64,000 bases of DNA, taken from contig MKJV01000101.1 of NCBI GenBank assembly GCA_001942185.1, positions 172,907-236,906 of the forward strand, in the 5' to 3' direction. This document shows positions 31,010 through 39,881 of this stretch, in pieces. The DNA is from Pseudonocardia sp. CNS-004 (lineage in GTDB: Bacteria > Actinomycetota > Actinomycetes > Mycobacteriales > Pseudonocardiaceae). The translations under genes were made by a program, and so were the position numbers. The notes below the pieces were generated by a model. It saw only the letters and a list, made by a program, of their open reading frames with translations, was not told the origin of the DNA and ran no database searches. Position 1 is the first letter of the stretch. Each line of letters begins with the position of its first letter.

Positions 31010-31027
31010 GATCGCCAGTATCCCGGA

Positions 31028-32529
31028 TCAGCCCAGGACGAGGTCGGCGATGAGCAGCAACGGCAGCGACGCGATCCAGACCACCGTGGTTATGCCCGAC
31101 CACCCCTTCAGCGCGGCGGTCCCTTCGAGCCCGGTGAAGCGGGTGACGACCCAGAAGTACGAGTCGTTGAAGTAGCTGGTCACGAGCGCCCCTGCGCAGC
31201 AGCGAGCGTGGCGACCAGCGGGCTGATGCCGAGCGCGCCGACCAGTGGCGCAGTCACCGACGCCGCGGTGATCATCGCGACCGTGCCGGACCCCTGGGCC
31301 AACCGGACCAGCGAGGAGACGAGGAACGGCACCAGCACACCGGGCAGGCTGATCGCGGCGATCGCCACCGCGAGCGCATCACCGACACCCGACTCCCGCA
31401 GCACCATGCCGAGCGCGCCGCCCGCACCGGTGATGAGGATGATCAGCCCGGCCGACGCGGCGGCGTCGGCCAGCCAGCCATGCACCCGGCCGCGGGGCGT
31501 CCAGCGGGGCAGCAGCAGGTAGACCGCGAGCACGATGCCGATCACCAGGGCGATCACCGGGTTGCCGATGAAGGCCAGCGCGACGACCCAGTCGGAGGGA
31601 ACGTAGTCCCCGGTCAGCGCGCCCTGGTTGCTCTTGTCGATGGCGGTCGCGACGGTGTTGGTCACGATCAGCAGGATCGGGATCAGCAGCGGGAGCGATG
31701 CCAGCAGCGCACCGACTCGGTGCGGCGGGGCGCCGTCGGGGGGCGTGCCGAGGGCGGACGCGGATCCTCCTGCGTCGCCGCCCGAACCGGTGGTCTCGAC
31801 GATCTCGGTCACCTCGGTCCCGCCACCTCGTGGTCGGTCGAGCGTCGCCGTCGTCGCGTGCTCGCCGGCAGCGGTGGTGCCGTACACGGCGGCCCGGACG
31901 CTCTCGGAGATCTCCGGTTCCAGGCGCGGGCCGATCCACTTCGCGTACAGCACCCCGACCGGGACGAGGATCACCGTGAACACCAGCCCGGCGAGGATGA
32001 GGCCACCGAGGTCCGCGCCGATGATCCCCGCCACGCCGAGCGGGCCGGGGGTCGGCGGAACCAGGCAGTGGGTGACCGCCATCCCGGCACCCAGGGCGAG
32101 GGCCAGCGTCACGTAACCCTTCTGCTCGACCCGGGCGATCGAGCGCGCCAACGGGTTCATGATCACATAGCCGGAGTCGCAGAACACCGGGATCGAGACG
32201 AGCGCCCCGGTGCTCGACAGCGCCCACGGCTCCCGACCCGCGCCGAACAGCCGCAGGAACGCCCGAGCGAGCGCCTCCGCCGCCCCGGAGACCTCGAGGA
32301 TCTTCCCGATCCCGACCCCGAGGCCGATCACGATGCCGATCGAGGCGAGTGTGTTCCCGAAGCCGGTGGTGATCGACTCGACGATGTCGCCGGCGCTCTG
32401 GCCGGCCACCCCACCGGTCACCACCGCGGCGATGAGCAACGCGACGAACGCGTCCAGCCGGGTCCGCAGGACGAGCACGATGATCGTCGCGATCCCGAGC
32501 AGCAAGGCCAGTAGCAGCCGAACGTCCAC
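31028..32529 (-). CDS. GntP-family gluconate:H+ symporter (one frameshift)
   Basis: This permease of about 500 aa has the GntP motifs GLGVGIGKILEVSGAAEALA, SIPVFCDSGYVIMNPLA and VPPTPGPLGVAGI. GTG 32529 is chosen over upstream in-frame codons because CGAGGAGAG precedes it by seven bases. A stop at 31180 interrupts the frame; one missing G near 31187 joins it to VTSYFNDSYFWVV and a final helix ending at 31028, which is the normal GntP C-terminus. An unusual hydrophilic insert rich in Thr and Gly (about residues 220-260) sits in the central cytosolic loop. It forms a unit with deoR. Confidence 0.85.
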
Positions 32530-32592
32530 CGTCAGCTCTCCTCGTCGAGGGCGTGCCGGGTCCGTCCCGGCCGGGCCATCATCGACCCCAGA

Positions 32593-32607
32593 CTTGCTCG
32601 AAGCAAG
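32593..32607. promoter_or_regulatory. Palindrome upstream of gntP (site 1)
   Basis: CTTGCT (32593-32598) and AGCAAG (32602-32607) form a perfect 6-bp inverted repeat around CGA, 64 bp before the gntP start. It resembles the GCTTGC/GCAAGC palindrome upstream of the MFS gene at 23257. It may be an operator for the adjacent DeoR protein or another repressor. Confidence 0.45.
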
Positions 32608-32621
32608 CATGTTTCGGAGAT

Positions 32622-32646
32622 AAACCTGCTCAGATTGAGCAGGTTT
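32622..32646. promoter_or_regulatory. 10-bp inverted repeat between gntP and Yip1-like gene
   Basis: AAACCTGCTC (32622-32631) and GAGCAGGTTT (32637-32646) are perfectly complementary around AGATT. It lies 93 bp upstream of gntP and 6 bp past the stop of the minus-strand gene at 32653. It could be that gene's terminator stem (no clear T-tract follows) or a second operator of gntP. Confidence 0.45.
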
Positions 32647-32652
32647 GGAGCG

Positions 32653-33243
32653 TCAGGGTCCTGTGCCGCCCGCGGCGACGGCTTCCAGGCAACCGACGAG
32701 GCCGACGATCAGCACGAGCAACGCCAGGCCGCCGACCAGCACCCCGGCGAAGGCGCGCCCGTTGCCGACCTCGAACGCCACGGAGAACAGGACGGTCAGA
32801 CAGCCGACGAACACGACTGCGGCGACCCCTCCCGCGACCACCACCAGCACGGCGTCGGCACCGATGGCGAGGGCCAAGGCCGCGCCCGGGATGTTGATCA
32901 CGCCGGCCAGCAGCGCGGCCTGGCTCGCGGTGGCGCCCACGTCGGCCCCGTACCCGCCGCACACGACTCGCACCACCGCGGTCATCAGCCGAAGGACCAG
33001 CAGACTGCCCCCGGTGACGAGCGGAACGCCCACCACCATCGGAGCCGACTCGTAGGGGTCCGCGAGGTAGCCGATGAGCACGCCGACCGCCGTCAGGCCG
33101 AACGCCGGCCCCCAGTAGCTCACGTTCCTGGCGCGGGCGAACGCCTGCCGCGGGCTTCTGAGGGCTTCCCCCAGGAACGCCCAGGCGTGCGGATGCTCGA
33201 GAGGTTCGGACTTCCGATCAGGTCGGTCAGGTGTGGTCGTCAT
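32653..33243 (-). CDS. Yip1-like small membrane protein
   Basis: This 196-aa protein has a cytosolic N-terminus containing RSPRQAFARARN, the pattern that precedes the first helix in Yip1-type bacterial proteins, then five hydrophobic segments. No catalytic motif is visible and the function is unknown. It is followed by gntP on the same strand, but two inverted repeats in the gap suggest separate control. Confidence 0.6.
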   Translation of the reverse strand: MTTTPDRPDRKSEPLEHPHAWAFLGEALRSPRQAFARARNVSYWGPAFGLTAVGVLIGYLADPYESAPMVVGVPLVTGGSLLVLRLMTAVVRVVCGGYGADVGATASQAALLAGVINIPGAALALAIGADAVLVVVAGGVAAVVFVGCLTVLFSVAFEVGNGRAFAGVLVGGLALLVLIVGLVGCLEAVAAGGTGP

Positions 33244-33418
33244 CGCCGCTGCTCCCTCTGCGCGTGGCCGTGCCGGTCCGAGCCGTCACGGCGGAGGCCG
33301 GCGACGACATCGCAGACGACCGCAGGCAATGCCGTGGGGTTGGGGACCGACCTCGATCAGGAGCCACGGGGGGATCGATGCGGCGTTTCCCCCGTCGCGT
33401 TCTGGCAGACCCGCACCG

Positions 33419-35097
33419 TCAACTGCCCGAAGGCACGAGCACGTCGCCGCACGAGGCCCGCGGCGACCGGCGGGCCTCGTCGTCGGCGACGAGCGCCTCG
33501 GCGGTGCGGACGCGGAGCGCGGCGAGGTCGCCCGGTCCGAGTGCGTCGCGCCGAACCCAGTCGGTGACTCCCGCCGGGCTCGTCGTGATCTTGAGATAGT
33601 CCGCTGCCAGCCGGGGGTCGGTGAGCAGCCCCGTCATCCGCGCCCAGTCGGGGTTGAGCGTGAGGAAGGTCGGGCGGACGTCGCGGAGGATGTGGGAGCG
33701 CAGCCCCTCGATGTCGCCCGCCGCCCAGAACCGCGCGATCCGCCGGTCGGCGAGCCCCACGATGTCGACGAGCCGCAGATCGCTGACGAGCGCGGCGCCG
33801 CCGAGATCGGGGGCCGCCAGCACGGGATCGCGGACGCTGACGACCTCGGCGTAGGAGTTGATGGCACGACCGGTGTTCTGCGCGACGAGGCACAGCGGGG
33901 CGGTCGGGCCTGCGCGGAACGCCCGGGCGCCGTCGACGAGCGCCAGCCCGGACACCGCCGCCGCTCCCACCGCGAGCACCGCCGTGACGATCCGGGCGCG
34001 CGCCGCCAACAGCGGCGCGACGAGCACGGCGGCGACCACCCCGACGAGCGCGCCGAGCGGCCACACCGGGTGGCGAACCGGAGCTGCCCCATCCAGTCCG
34101 GGGCCAGCACACCGAACGCCACCACGGCGAGCGCGAGGGGCACGAGCAGGGCGACCAACGCGCGCCGCGCCGGCCCCGGCCGGGCCAGCACGACGCCGAC
34201 GGCGGCGACGGCGAGCAGGGCGGCCGGCCAGCCGACGTAGGTCACGAGCTCGCCGGGCCGGGTGGCGGCCGAGAGGCCGGGCAGGCCCTGTGCCTTGGCG
34301 ATCGCCGTGTTCGGCAGGTACTCGCCGAACACGGCCAGCCGCCAGGCCAGGTATCCCACCACGGGCACGGCGGACACCAGCAGGCTCAGCGCGGCGGCTC
34401 GCACGGCACGGCCCAGGTCGGCGCGGTGGAGCAGCAGGAGCGCGGCGAGCGGGAAGGCCCCCGCGTACACGAGCCCGTCCGGGCGGGTGAGAGCGGCCAG
34501 CGCGGCGAGCAGCCCGCACCACACGGCGGTGGCCGGTTCCCACAGGCGGTCTGCGACGACGGCCCGCACCAGCACCGCCGCGATCCCGGCCGCGGCGAGC
34601 GCGAGCAGCGCGTTCTCCAGCCCGGACACCGTCCAGATCACGAACGACGGCACGGCGGCGGTCACCAGGCCGGCGGCGATGGCGACCAGCTCCGGGCGAG
34701 GCGTCATCGCCTTCGCCACGGCGTAGCAGCAGGCGAACACGCCCGCGACCAGCACGAGCGCCAGCAGCTTCGGGAACGCCACGTAGTCGGGCACCCCGAA
34801 CCACGCGCCGCGGTCGAACAGGCCGAGCCAGCGCCCCAGCACCAGCAGGCCGAGCCACGCCGGGTTCGAGAAACCCTCGACGGGGTCGGCCCCGGGCTGC
34901 AGGACGGGCCCGGCGCCGGTCGCGATCGATCGTACGTAGGCGAACGTGATCGCGGCGTCGTCGACGATCCACCGCCCGTAGAGCAGCGCGTGCACGCCGA
35001 ACGCCGCCGTCGGAACCCCCACGGCGATGCCCGCTCGCAGCCACGGAGCACCGGCGGGCGGCGGATCGCCGGGCACGGAGGCCGTATGCCCGTCCAT
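33419..35097 (-). CDS. AftB-like membrane arabinofuranosyltransferase (GT-C; one frameshift)
   Basis: This polytopic protein of about 559 aa has the GT-C loop RWIVDDAAITFAYVRSI near residue 42, then GFSNPAWLGLL and GEYLPNTAIAKAQG. The C-terminal soluble part has LRLVDIVGLADRRIAR. The same motif order occurs in AftB (Rv3805c), which caps arabinan with terminal beta-1,2 arabinofuranose, and in its relatives. ATG 35097 is preferred because GAGGGG lies eight bases upstream; GTG 35121 is also in frame. One missing base near 34080 restores the frame. It is the last gene of the surface-glycan module starting at 39117. AftB itself versus a paralogue for another glycan is unresolved. Confidence 0.6.
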
Positions 35098-35123
35098 GAC
35101 CAGCGCCCCTCGGTCGGCCACGG

Positions 35124-36020
35124 CTACGCGCCGAAGGCGTGGCGCGCGAGCGTGCGGACACCGCCCATGCCGCCCTGCCGAGCGGCGGCGGGGAGCCGGG
35201 TGAGCGCGTTGATCCGCGACGACAGGTGCCGGCGGGCGGCGCGGGAGGCGCGCGGCCAGCCGCGGGCGGCCATCCGGTCCGCGGTCTCCAGGAAGAACGT
35301 GCGTTCCTCGGCGAAGCGCCTGCCGTCAGCGGCGTGCGCGGACGACACCGACGCCTCGTGGCGCCGGTAGCGGAAGCAGGTGGTGGGCTCGACGAGCAGC
35401 GACTCGCCGTCGAGCACGAGATCCAGCACGAGCGCGAGGTCCTGCACGACGTCGACGCCCTCGCGGAACCCGGTGCGCCGCAGCGGCTCGGACCGCCAGC
35501 AGATCGACGGGAAGTACAGCCAGTTGCCCCGCAGCAGGCTCACGGCGAGCTCCTGCCCGGAGAGCACGGTGGGTTCGGTGACCCGCGGCGCGTAGACCCA
35601 GCGCTTTCCGAGGTCGACGAGTGAGCGTGCGGGTGCGCCGTCGGCTCCCACCACCTCCACGCCGGGCTGGATGATCGCGGCCTCCGGGTGCGCCGCGTGG
35701 GCGCGCCGGACCGTGCCGACATATCCGGGGAGCATCAGGTCGTCGTTGCCGATCATCACCGCGAGGTCGTGCTCGACCCGGTCGACGCACTGCTGGAAGT
35801 TGCGGTTGATCCCCATGTTCCGCGGGTTGAGCCGGTAGTGGACCCGCTCGTCGTCGAGACCTGCGCACCAGTCGGCGAGCGCGGCGTCGGCCGACGCACC
35901 GGTGTCGTCGAGGACCGTGAGCCGCCAGTTCGGGTCGTCCTGGGCGAGGACGCTGCGCACCGTGTCCTGCACGAGGTCCAGCCGCCCGTAGTGGGGCAGC
36001 ATGACGTCGACGGTGGTCAC
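35124..36020 (-). CDS. Family GT2 glycosyltransferase
   Basis: This 298-aa cytosolic GT-A enzyme has VDVMLPHYGRLDLVQDTVRS at the start, VLDDTG, NPRNMGINRNFQQCV and MIGNDDLMLPG (metal-binding NDD instead of DxD). The downstream RGNWLYFPSICWRSEPL is typical of rhamnosyl- and related transferases. GTG 36020 is chosen because the conserved first strand begins at once. It is co-oriented with the DUF2304 and polyprenyl-phosphate GT genes (16-bp gap) and with the AftB-like gene. The donor is not identifiable. Confidence 0.78.
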   Translation of the reverse strand: MTTVDVMLPHYGRLDLVQDTVRSVLAQDDPNWRLTVLDDTGASADAALADWCAGLDDERVHYRLNPRNMGINRNFQQCVDRVEHDLAVMIGNDDLMLPGYVGTVRRAHAAHPEAAIIQPGVEVVGADGAPARSLVDLGKRWVYAPRVTEPTVLSGQELAVSLLRGNWLYFPSICWRSEPLRRTGFREGVDVVQDLALVLDLVLDGESLLVEPTTCFRYRRHEASVSSAHAADGRRFAEERTFFLETADRMAARGWPRASRAARRHLSSRINALTRLPAAARQGGMGGVRTLARHAFGA

Positions 36021-36036
36021 CGTGTGGTGTCCTCGC

Positions 36037-36438
36037 TCACCACGGGTGCGCGGTCGACGTCGCCGTGGCCACGCTGACGACCTGGGCCGAGACCAGCCCA
36101 CGCTCCTTGTTGATCAGCTCCGCCTCCCGGATGGCCACCGTGCGGGCCAGCTCGGTGTAGCGGCGGTCGACCACCCGGAACCGCTGGTACATGCTGAACA
36201 TGCCGGCCATGAACGCCACGACCAGCGCGTAGAGCACGAGGTCGGTGCCGCGGCCGACGCCGAGGAAGTGTGCGATCACCGAGAGGTCGTTGGGCCGCAT
36301 CACCGCGTAGACGTTCGCCAGCGCGAACAGCACGAGTGCGATCCGCTTGCTCGCCTGCACGTAGATGGTGCCGGAGCTCCGGACGAACACGTACATGATC
36401 GTCAGGACCGCGAGCACGAGGACGAACTGGATGAGCAC
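36037..36438 (-). CDS. DUF2304 membrane protein
   Basis: This 133-aa protein has three or four helices and an amphipathic, charged C-terminus (REAELINKERG). DUF2304 proteins are commonly encoded next to polyprenyl-phosphate glycosyltransferases and are thought to help flip or hold the lipid-linked sugar. Here the partner ends 6 bp upstream, which is the usual arrangement. Confidence 0.75.
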   Translation of the reverse strand: MLIQFVLVLAVLTIMYVFVRSSGTIYVQASKRIALVLFALANVYAVMRPNDLSVIAHFLGVGRGTDLVLYALVVAFMAGMFSMYQRFRVVDRRYTELARTVAIREAELINKERGLVSAQVVSVATATSTAHPW

Positions 36439-36444
36439 GGCCGG

Positions 36445-37179
36445 TCAGCCTCCCCGGTGGCGGACGGACAGGTCGAACAGGATGTTGACCCCGTTCAACA
36501 GCGACTGGCCCTTGCTGCGGGAGTACTCGGTGTAGCGGATCGACACCGGGATCTCCCGCACCCGCCACTCGGAGCGCCCGAGGTACGAGACGATCTCCGA
36601 GGCGTGGGCCATGCCGTTCATGGTGATCTGCAGGTGGTCGGCCACCGGGCGGGTGAGCACCCGCAGGCCGTTGTGCGCGTCGGTGAGACGCAGCTTGCGC
36701 CCTGCCGGGCTGAGCAGCACCGCCAGCCGCAGCACGAGCCGCTTGATCAGGGGCACCGACTCGGCGTGGTCGGCGAACCTGGTGCCCAGCACGACGTCGG
36801 CGCCACCGGAGCGGGCCAGGTCGACCATCGCGGCGGCGTCCTCGAGCCGGTGCTGGCCGTCGGCGTCGTAGGTGACGAAGTACTGCGCCCCCGGCTGCAC
36901 GCGGGCGTAGGTCAGGCCGGTCTGCAGCGCAGCGCCCTGCCCGAGGTTCACCGGGTGCCGCACGAGGTGGGCACCGGTGCGCAGCACAGCCTCTGCCGAG
37001 CCGTCGCCGCTGCCGTCGTCGACGCAGACGACGTGCGGGAAGACCGTCAGGACCTGACGTACGACGGACTCGAGAACCGGCGCCTCGTTGAAGACGGGGA
37101 TCACGACCCAGACGTCCTCGTTGCGCCTGCCGTCGACGGTGGTCACACCGGTCTCCTCCGGGTCGTTCTGTCCAGGCAT
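36445..37179 (-). CDS. Polyprenyl-phosphate glycosyltransferase (DPM1/DPG synthase-like GT2)
   Basis: This 244-aa soluble GT2 enzyme has VVIPVFNEAPVLESVV, VCVDDGSGDGS, the donor-metal motif TYDADGQH, and DAHNGLRVL with a late RYTEYSRSKGQS. This is the dolichol/polyprenyl-phosphate hexosyltransferase pattern without C-terminal helices, so the adjacent DUF2304 protein may provide the membrane part. It would charge a polyprenyl phosphate for the GT-C enzyme of the module. The start is ATG 37179; GTG 37146 (VTTVDGRR) is an alternative. Confidence 0.8.
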   Translation of the reverse strand: MPGQNDPEETGVTTVDGRRNEDVWVVIPVFNEAPVLESVVRQVLTVFPHVVCVDDGSGDGSAEAVLRTGAHLVRHPVNLGQGAALQTGLTYARVQPGAQYFVTYDADGQHRLEDAAAMVDLARSGGADVVLGTRFADHAESVPLIKRLVLRLAVLLSPAGRKLRLTDAHNGLRVLTRPVADHLQITMNGMAHASEIVSYLGRSEWRVREIPVSIRYTEYSRSKGQSLLNGVNILFDLSVRHRGG

Positions 37180-37191
37180 GGCCGCGTCAAC

Positions 37192-38481
37192 CTACCGGCG
37201 CCCCGTGGCAGGCGGTGCACCCACGCCCGCTGGTGGCATGCGCAGGGCCCGCAGGACCCCGACCAGCAGCACGGCGAGCACCACGAGCGGGCCGACGAGC
37301 TGGGCCAGCAGCGCGGCGGCGATCGGCTCCGGCCCCACCACCAGTACCACGAGGAACACGACGGATCCGGCTATCCACCCGATCGTGACCGTACGTTGAC
37401 GGGAGAGCGCCACGAGCGTGGGCTGCACGACGAGCGCGAGCATCATCACCAGCGTGGCCGTGCCGAGCAGGGCGAGCGTGCTCACCGAGGGTCGGTAGGC
37501 GGTGTTGAACAGCTGCTCGGCGGCCCACGGGCCGAGCAGCACGCAGCCACCCACCCCGAGCAGGCCCAGGCCCGCCACCAGCACGAGCACCAGCCGGAGC
37601 TTGCGTGCCAGCTCGTCGTGGCGGCCCATCGTGGCCGCCCTGGTGACCTGCGGGAGCAGCACCGCCTGCACCGGCGCGAACAGGAACAACGGCACCCGCG
37701 CGAGCACGAACGTCGACCCGAAGACGGCCGCGGCCACGAGGTCGTCCGGCGACCGGTAGGTGACGACGACCGGCGCGAGGTTGGCCAGCAGCTGGCTGAG
37801 CGCGATGGCCCCCACCAGGTACAGCAGCGAACGCCCCATGCCGTCGGGCCGCGTCTCGGCAGCGGCGGCCGGGATCTGCACCGACGTCCACACGGTCAGC
37901 GCGGCCACCGCCGACCCGACGGCGAACGCGAAGCCGTACGCGGACGGCTCCTCCAGCGCGAACGCCAGGAGCGCGAGGCAGGGCAGCAGCCGGACCGCGC
38001 CCTCGACGTAGAGCGTGCGCGCGTACACCGTGAAGCGCTGCTGCCCGCCGAGCAGGCCGCGGGCCCAGTAGACGGCGCCGGACCCGGCGATCGCGACGAG
38101 CAGCGCGACGAGCAGGCCGGGGCGCCACTCGAGGACCCGGCCCAGCACGAGCGGCCACGCCACGAGCACGACCGCGACGAGCGCACCGAACGACCACAGC
38201 GCGAGCACCCCGGCGCGGCGCGCGACCGGGCGCAGCGGCTCCCCGCGCGCGGCCGCCGCGCTGACGGCCCTGCTCGTCTCCTGCTCCAAGGCGGCGAACA
38301 CGCCCGGCCCGATGATGTTCACGAGCATGTAGAGCGAGATGAGGGCGCTGAGCGCGCCGGCGTCGGCGGGGCCGTGGAACACGTGGCCGATCACCGCGAC
38401 GAACGCGTATCCCGCCGCACCGAGCACCCCGAGCCCCGCGGCGAGGTGGGCCGCGGTGCCCAGGCGGCGTGCGGGTGTCAC
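37192..38481 (-). CDS. Wzx-like polysaccharide flippase (MOP superfamily)
   Basis: This 429-aa protein has about twelve hydrophobic segments, with LEQETSRAVSAAAARGE in the first loop and LVQPTLVALSRQRT late, as in actinobacterial O-antigen/teichoic-acid export-type flippases. It is 12 bp upstream of the polyprenyl-phosphate GT on the same strand and 30 bp downstream of a methyltransferase. Flipping of a lipid-linked glycan built by this module is the natural inference. Confidence 0.75.
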   Translation of the reverse strand: MTPARRLGTAAHLAAGLGVLGAAGYAFVAVIGHVFHGPADAGALSALISLYMLVNIIGPGVFAALEQETSRAVSAAAARGEPLRPVARRAGVLALWSFGALVAVVLVAWPLVLGRVLEWRPGLLVALLVAIAGSGAVYWARGLLGGQQRFTVYARTLYVEGAVRLLPCLALLAFALEEPSAYGFAFAVGSAVAALTVWTSVQIPAAAAETRPDGMGRSLLYLVGAIALSQLLANLAPVVVTYRSPDDLVAAAVFGSTFVLARVPLFLFAPVQAVLLPQVTRAATMGRHDELARKLRLVLVLVAGLGLLGVGGCVLLGPWAAEQLFNTAYRPSVSTLALLGTATLVMMLALVVQPTLVALSRQRTVTIGWIAGSVVFLVVLVVGPEPIAAALLAQLVGPLVVLAVLLVGVLRALRMPPAGVGAPPATGRR

Positions 38482-38511
38482 ACGCCCACGGTAGTGCGGG
38501 CCGCGCGCCCG

Positions 38512-39117
38512 TCAGATCCGGGCGAGGGTGACGAACTCGTTGTACGCGAACACCCGGCCCACCGGACGCGGGAACGGGAACGAGTACTGCCGCGCCACCG
38601 ACAGCCCCACCGTCTCGCACAGCGCCGCGACCTCCGCGAACCCGCAGAACCGCACGTGCGTGGCGTCGGTGGTGTAGCCCTTCTCCTGCGGCGTGATCAG
38701 CACGACCTTCCCGCCCTTGCGCACGAACGGCAGGTAGGTCCGCAGCAGGCCGGCGGCGTCCTCCTCTGACATGTGCTCCACGACGTGCGCGGCGAGCAGG
38801 CTGTCGAACGCGCCTTCCTTCGCCTGCGGCCCGGCGAGGAACTCGTCTGCCGTGTACGCCTCCAGCCCCCGCTGGCGGGCCACCGCCACCGAGGACGCGT
38901 TGTGGTCCACACCCACCCCGGACCCGCCGAGGTGGGCGAGGTTGCGCCCGAGCCCGCAGCCCACGTCGAGGGTGCGGCCGAGGTCGAGGCGGCGGATGTT
39001 CCAGCGGTACGGCGCCTGCACGTCGAGCACCTGCTTCCACCGCGCCTGCTCCAGGTTCTTCAGGCGTTCGGCGTAGTCGGGGGCATCGGTGCGCGGGCGG
39101 CCTTCTGGAGCAGTCAC
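38512..39117 (-). CDS. SAM-dependent class I methyltransferase
   Basis: This 201-aa protein has the SAM loop TLDVGCGLGRNLAHLG (about residue 49), GVDHNASSV and AAHVVEHM, followed by GGKVVLITPQ. GTG 39117 starts it (MTAPEGRP). It is first in the minus-strand module 39117-33419. By context it may methylate a sugar or a lipid carrier, but the sequence does not fix the acceptor. Confidence 0.8.
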   Translation of the reverse strand: MTAPEGRPRTDAPDYAERLKNLEQARWKQVLDVQAPYRWNIRRLDLGRTLDVGCGLGRNLAHLGGSGVGVDHNASSVAVARQRGLEAYTADEFLAGPQAKEGAFDSLLAAHVVEHMSEEDAAGLLRTYLPFVRKGGKVVLITPQEKGYTTDATHVRFCGFAEVAALCETVGLSVARQYSFPFPRPVGRVFAYNEFVTLARI

Positions 39118-39242
39118 GCCTCCAGTTTGACGGTCATTCCATCGCGCACGCAGCCCACCCCACCGGAGGAAGAACTCTTCCTTCACCCCGGCCCGGGCCG
39201 GCTGCGACGGTCTCCGGCACCAGGCCGACCCCGGAGGCACCG

Positions 39243-39881
39243 ATGAATCCACCGCCCGCCGCGATTCCTGGCGATCCGGAACGAGCACGGCGCATCTCTG
39301 CCCTGTTCGCGACCGTGGGCACCCGCGCCCAGGAGATCCAGTCCCGCTTGCAGGCCATCGAGAACGGGGTCGGGCCGCAGATGTGGCGCGGCCGGGCGGC
39401 CGACGGGTTCGCGGCGCTGCTGGCCGAGACCGGCCCCGACCTGACCCGCCTCGCCACCTCCTACGGGCTGGCGAGCCAGGCGCTCGCCACGTACGCCACC
39501 GAGCTGGCCGCCGCCCAGGACGCCGCACGCGCCGCCGGGGCCGCGGCGAGCACGGCGACCGAGGACCGCGACCGGGCCGGCACCGACCGTGACACGGCGG
39601 AGTCGGATGCCCGACAGCATTCCGCGGCCGCTGCCGACGCCCAGCTGCGGCTGGACCCGGTCGGCGCCCAGGACGCCGAGCTCCGCCGGTCCGACGCCCT
39701 CCAGCGCGTGAACACCGCCCGAGCCGCGGCCGACCAGGCCGAACGGTCGCTGGCCGCCGCACAGCGCAACGCCGACGAGGCTGCCGCGCGACGCGACGCG
39801 GCTGCCGCCCGGTGCATCCGCGAACTCGACGAGGCGAGCACCGCCGGCGACGCCCTCCGCGGGGCATGGGACGCGTTCTGA
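39243..39881 (+). CDS. WXG100/T7SS-signal-like coiled-coil protein
   Basis: This 212-aa, almost wholly alpha-helical protein has an early hairpin-type region with ENGVGPQMWRGRAADGFAAL (a W-x-G turn near residue 49) followed by a long Ala/Arg/Asp-rich coiled coil to the end. This resembles the N-terminal modules of polymorphic toxins routed to type VII secretion, but no toxin domain follows. The stop TGA shares its last base with the ATG of the next gene (TGATG), so it is translationally coupled to an LppA-like lipoprotein. No ESX ATPase is in the window. Confidence 0.6.
   Translation: MNPPPAAIPGDPERARRISALFATVGTRAQEIQSRLQAIENGVGPQMWRGRAADGFAALLAETGPDLTRLATSYGLASQALATYATELAAAQDAARAAGAAASTATEDRDRAGTDRDTAESDARQHSAAAADAQLRLDPVGAQDAELRRSDALQRVNTARAAADQAERSLAAAQRNADEAAARRDAAAARCIRELDEASTAGDALRGAWDAF

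Noticed and set aside
36001..38769. Plus-strand open frame of about 920 codons opposite the flippase and GT genes
   Set aside because: His/Arg/Glu-rich shadow with no family motif; four well-defined minus-strand genes occupy the region.
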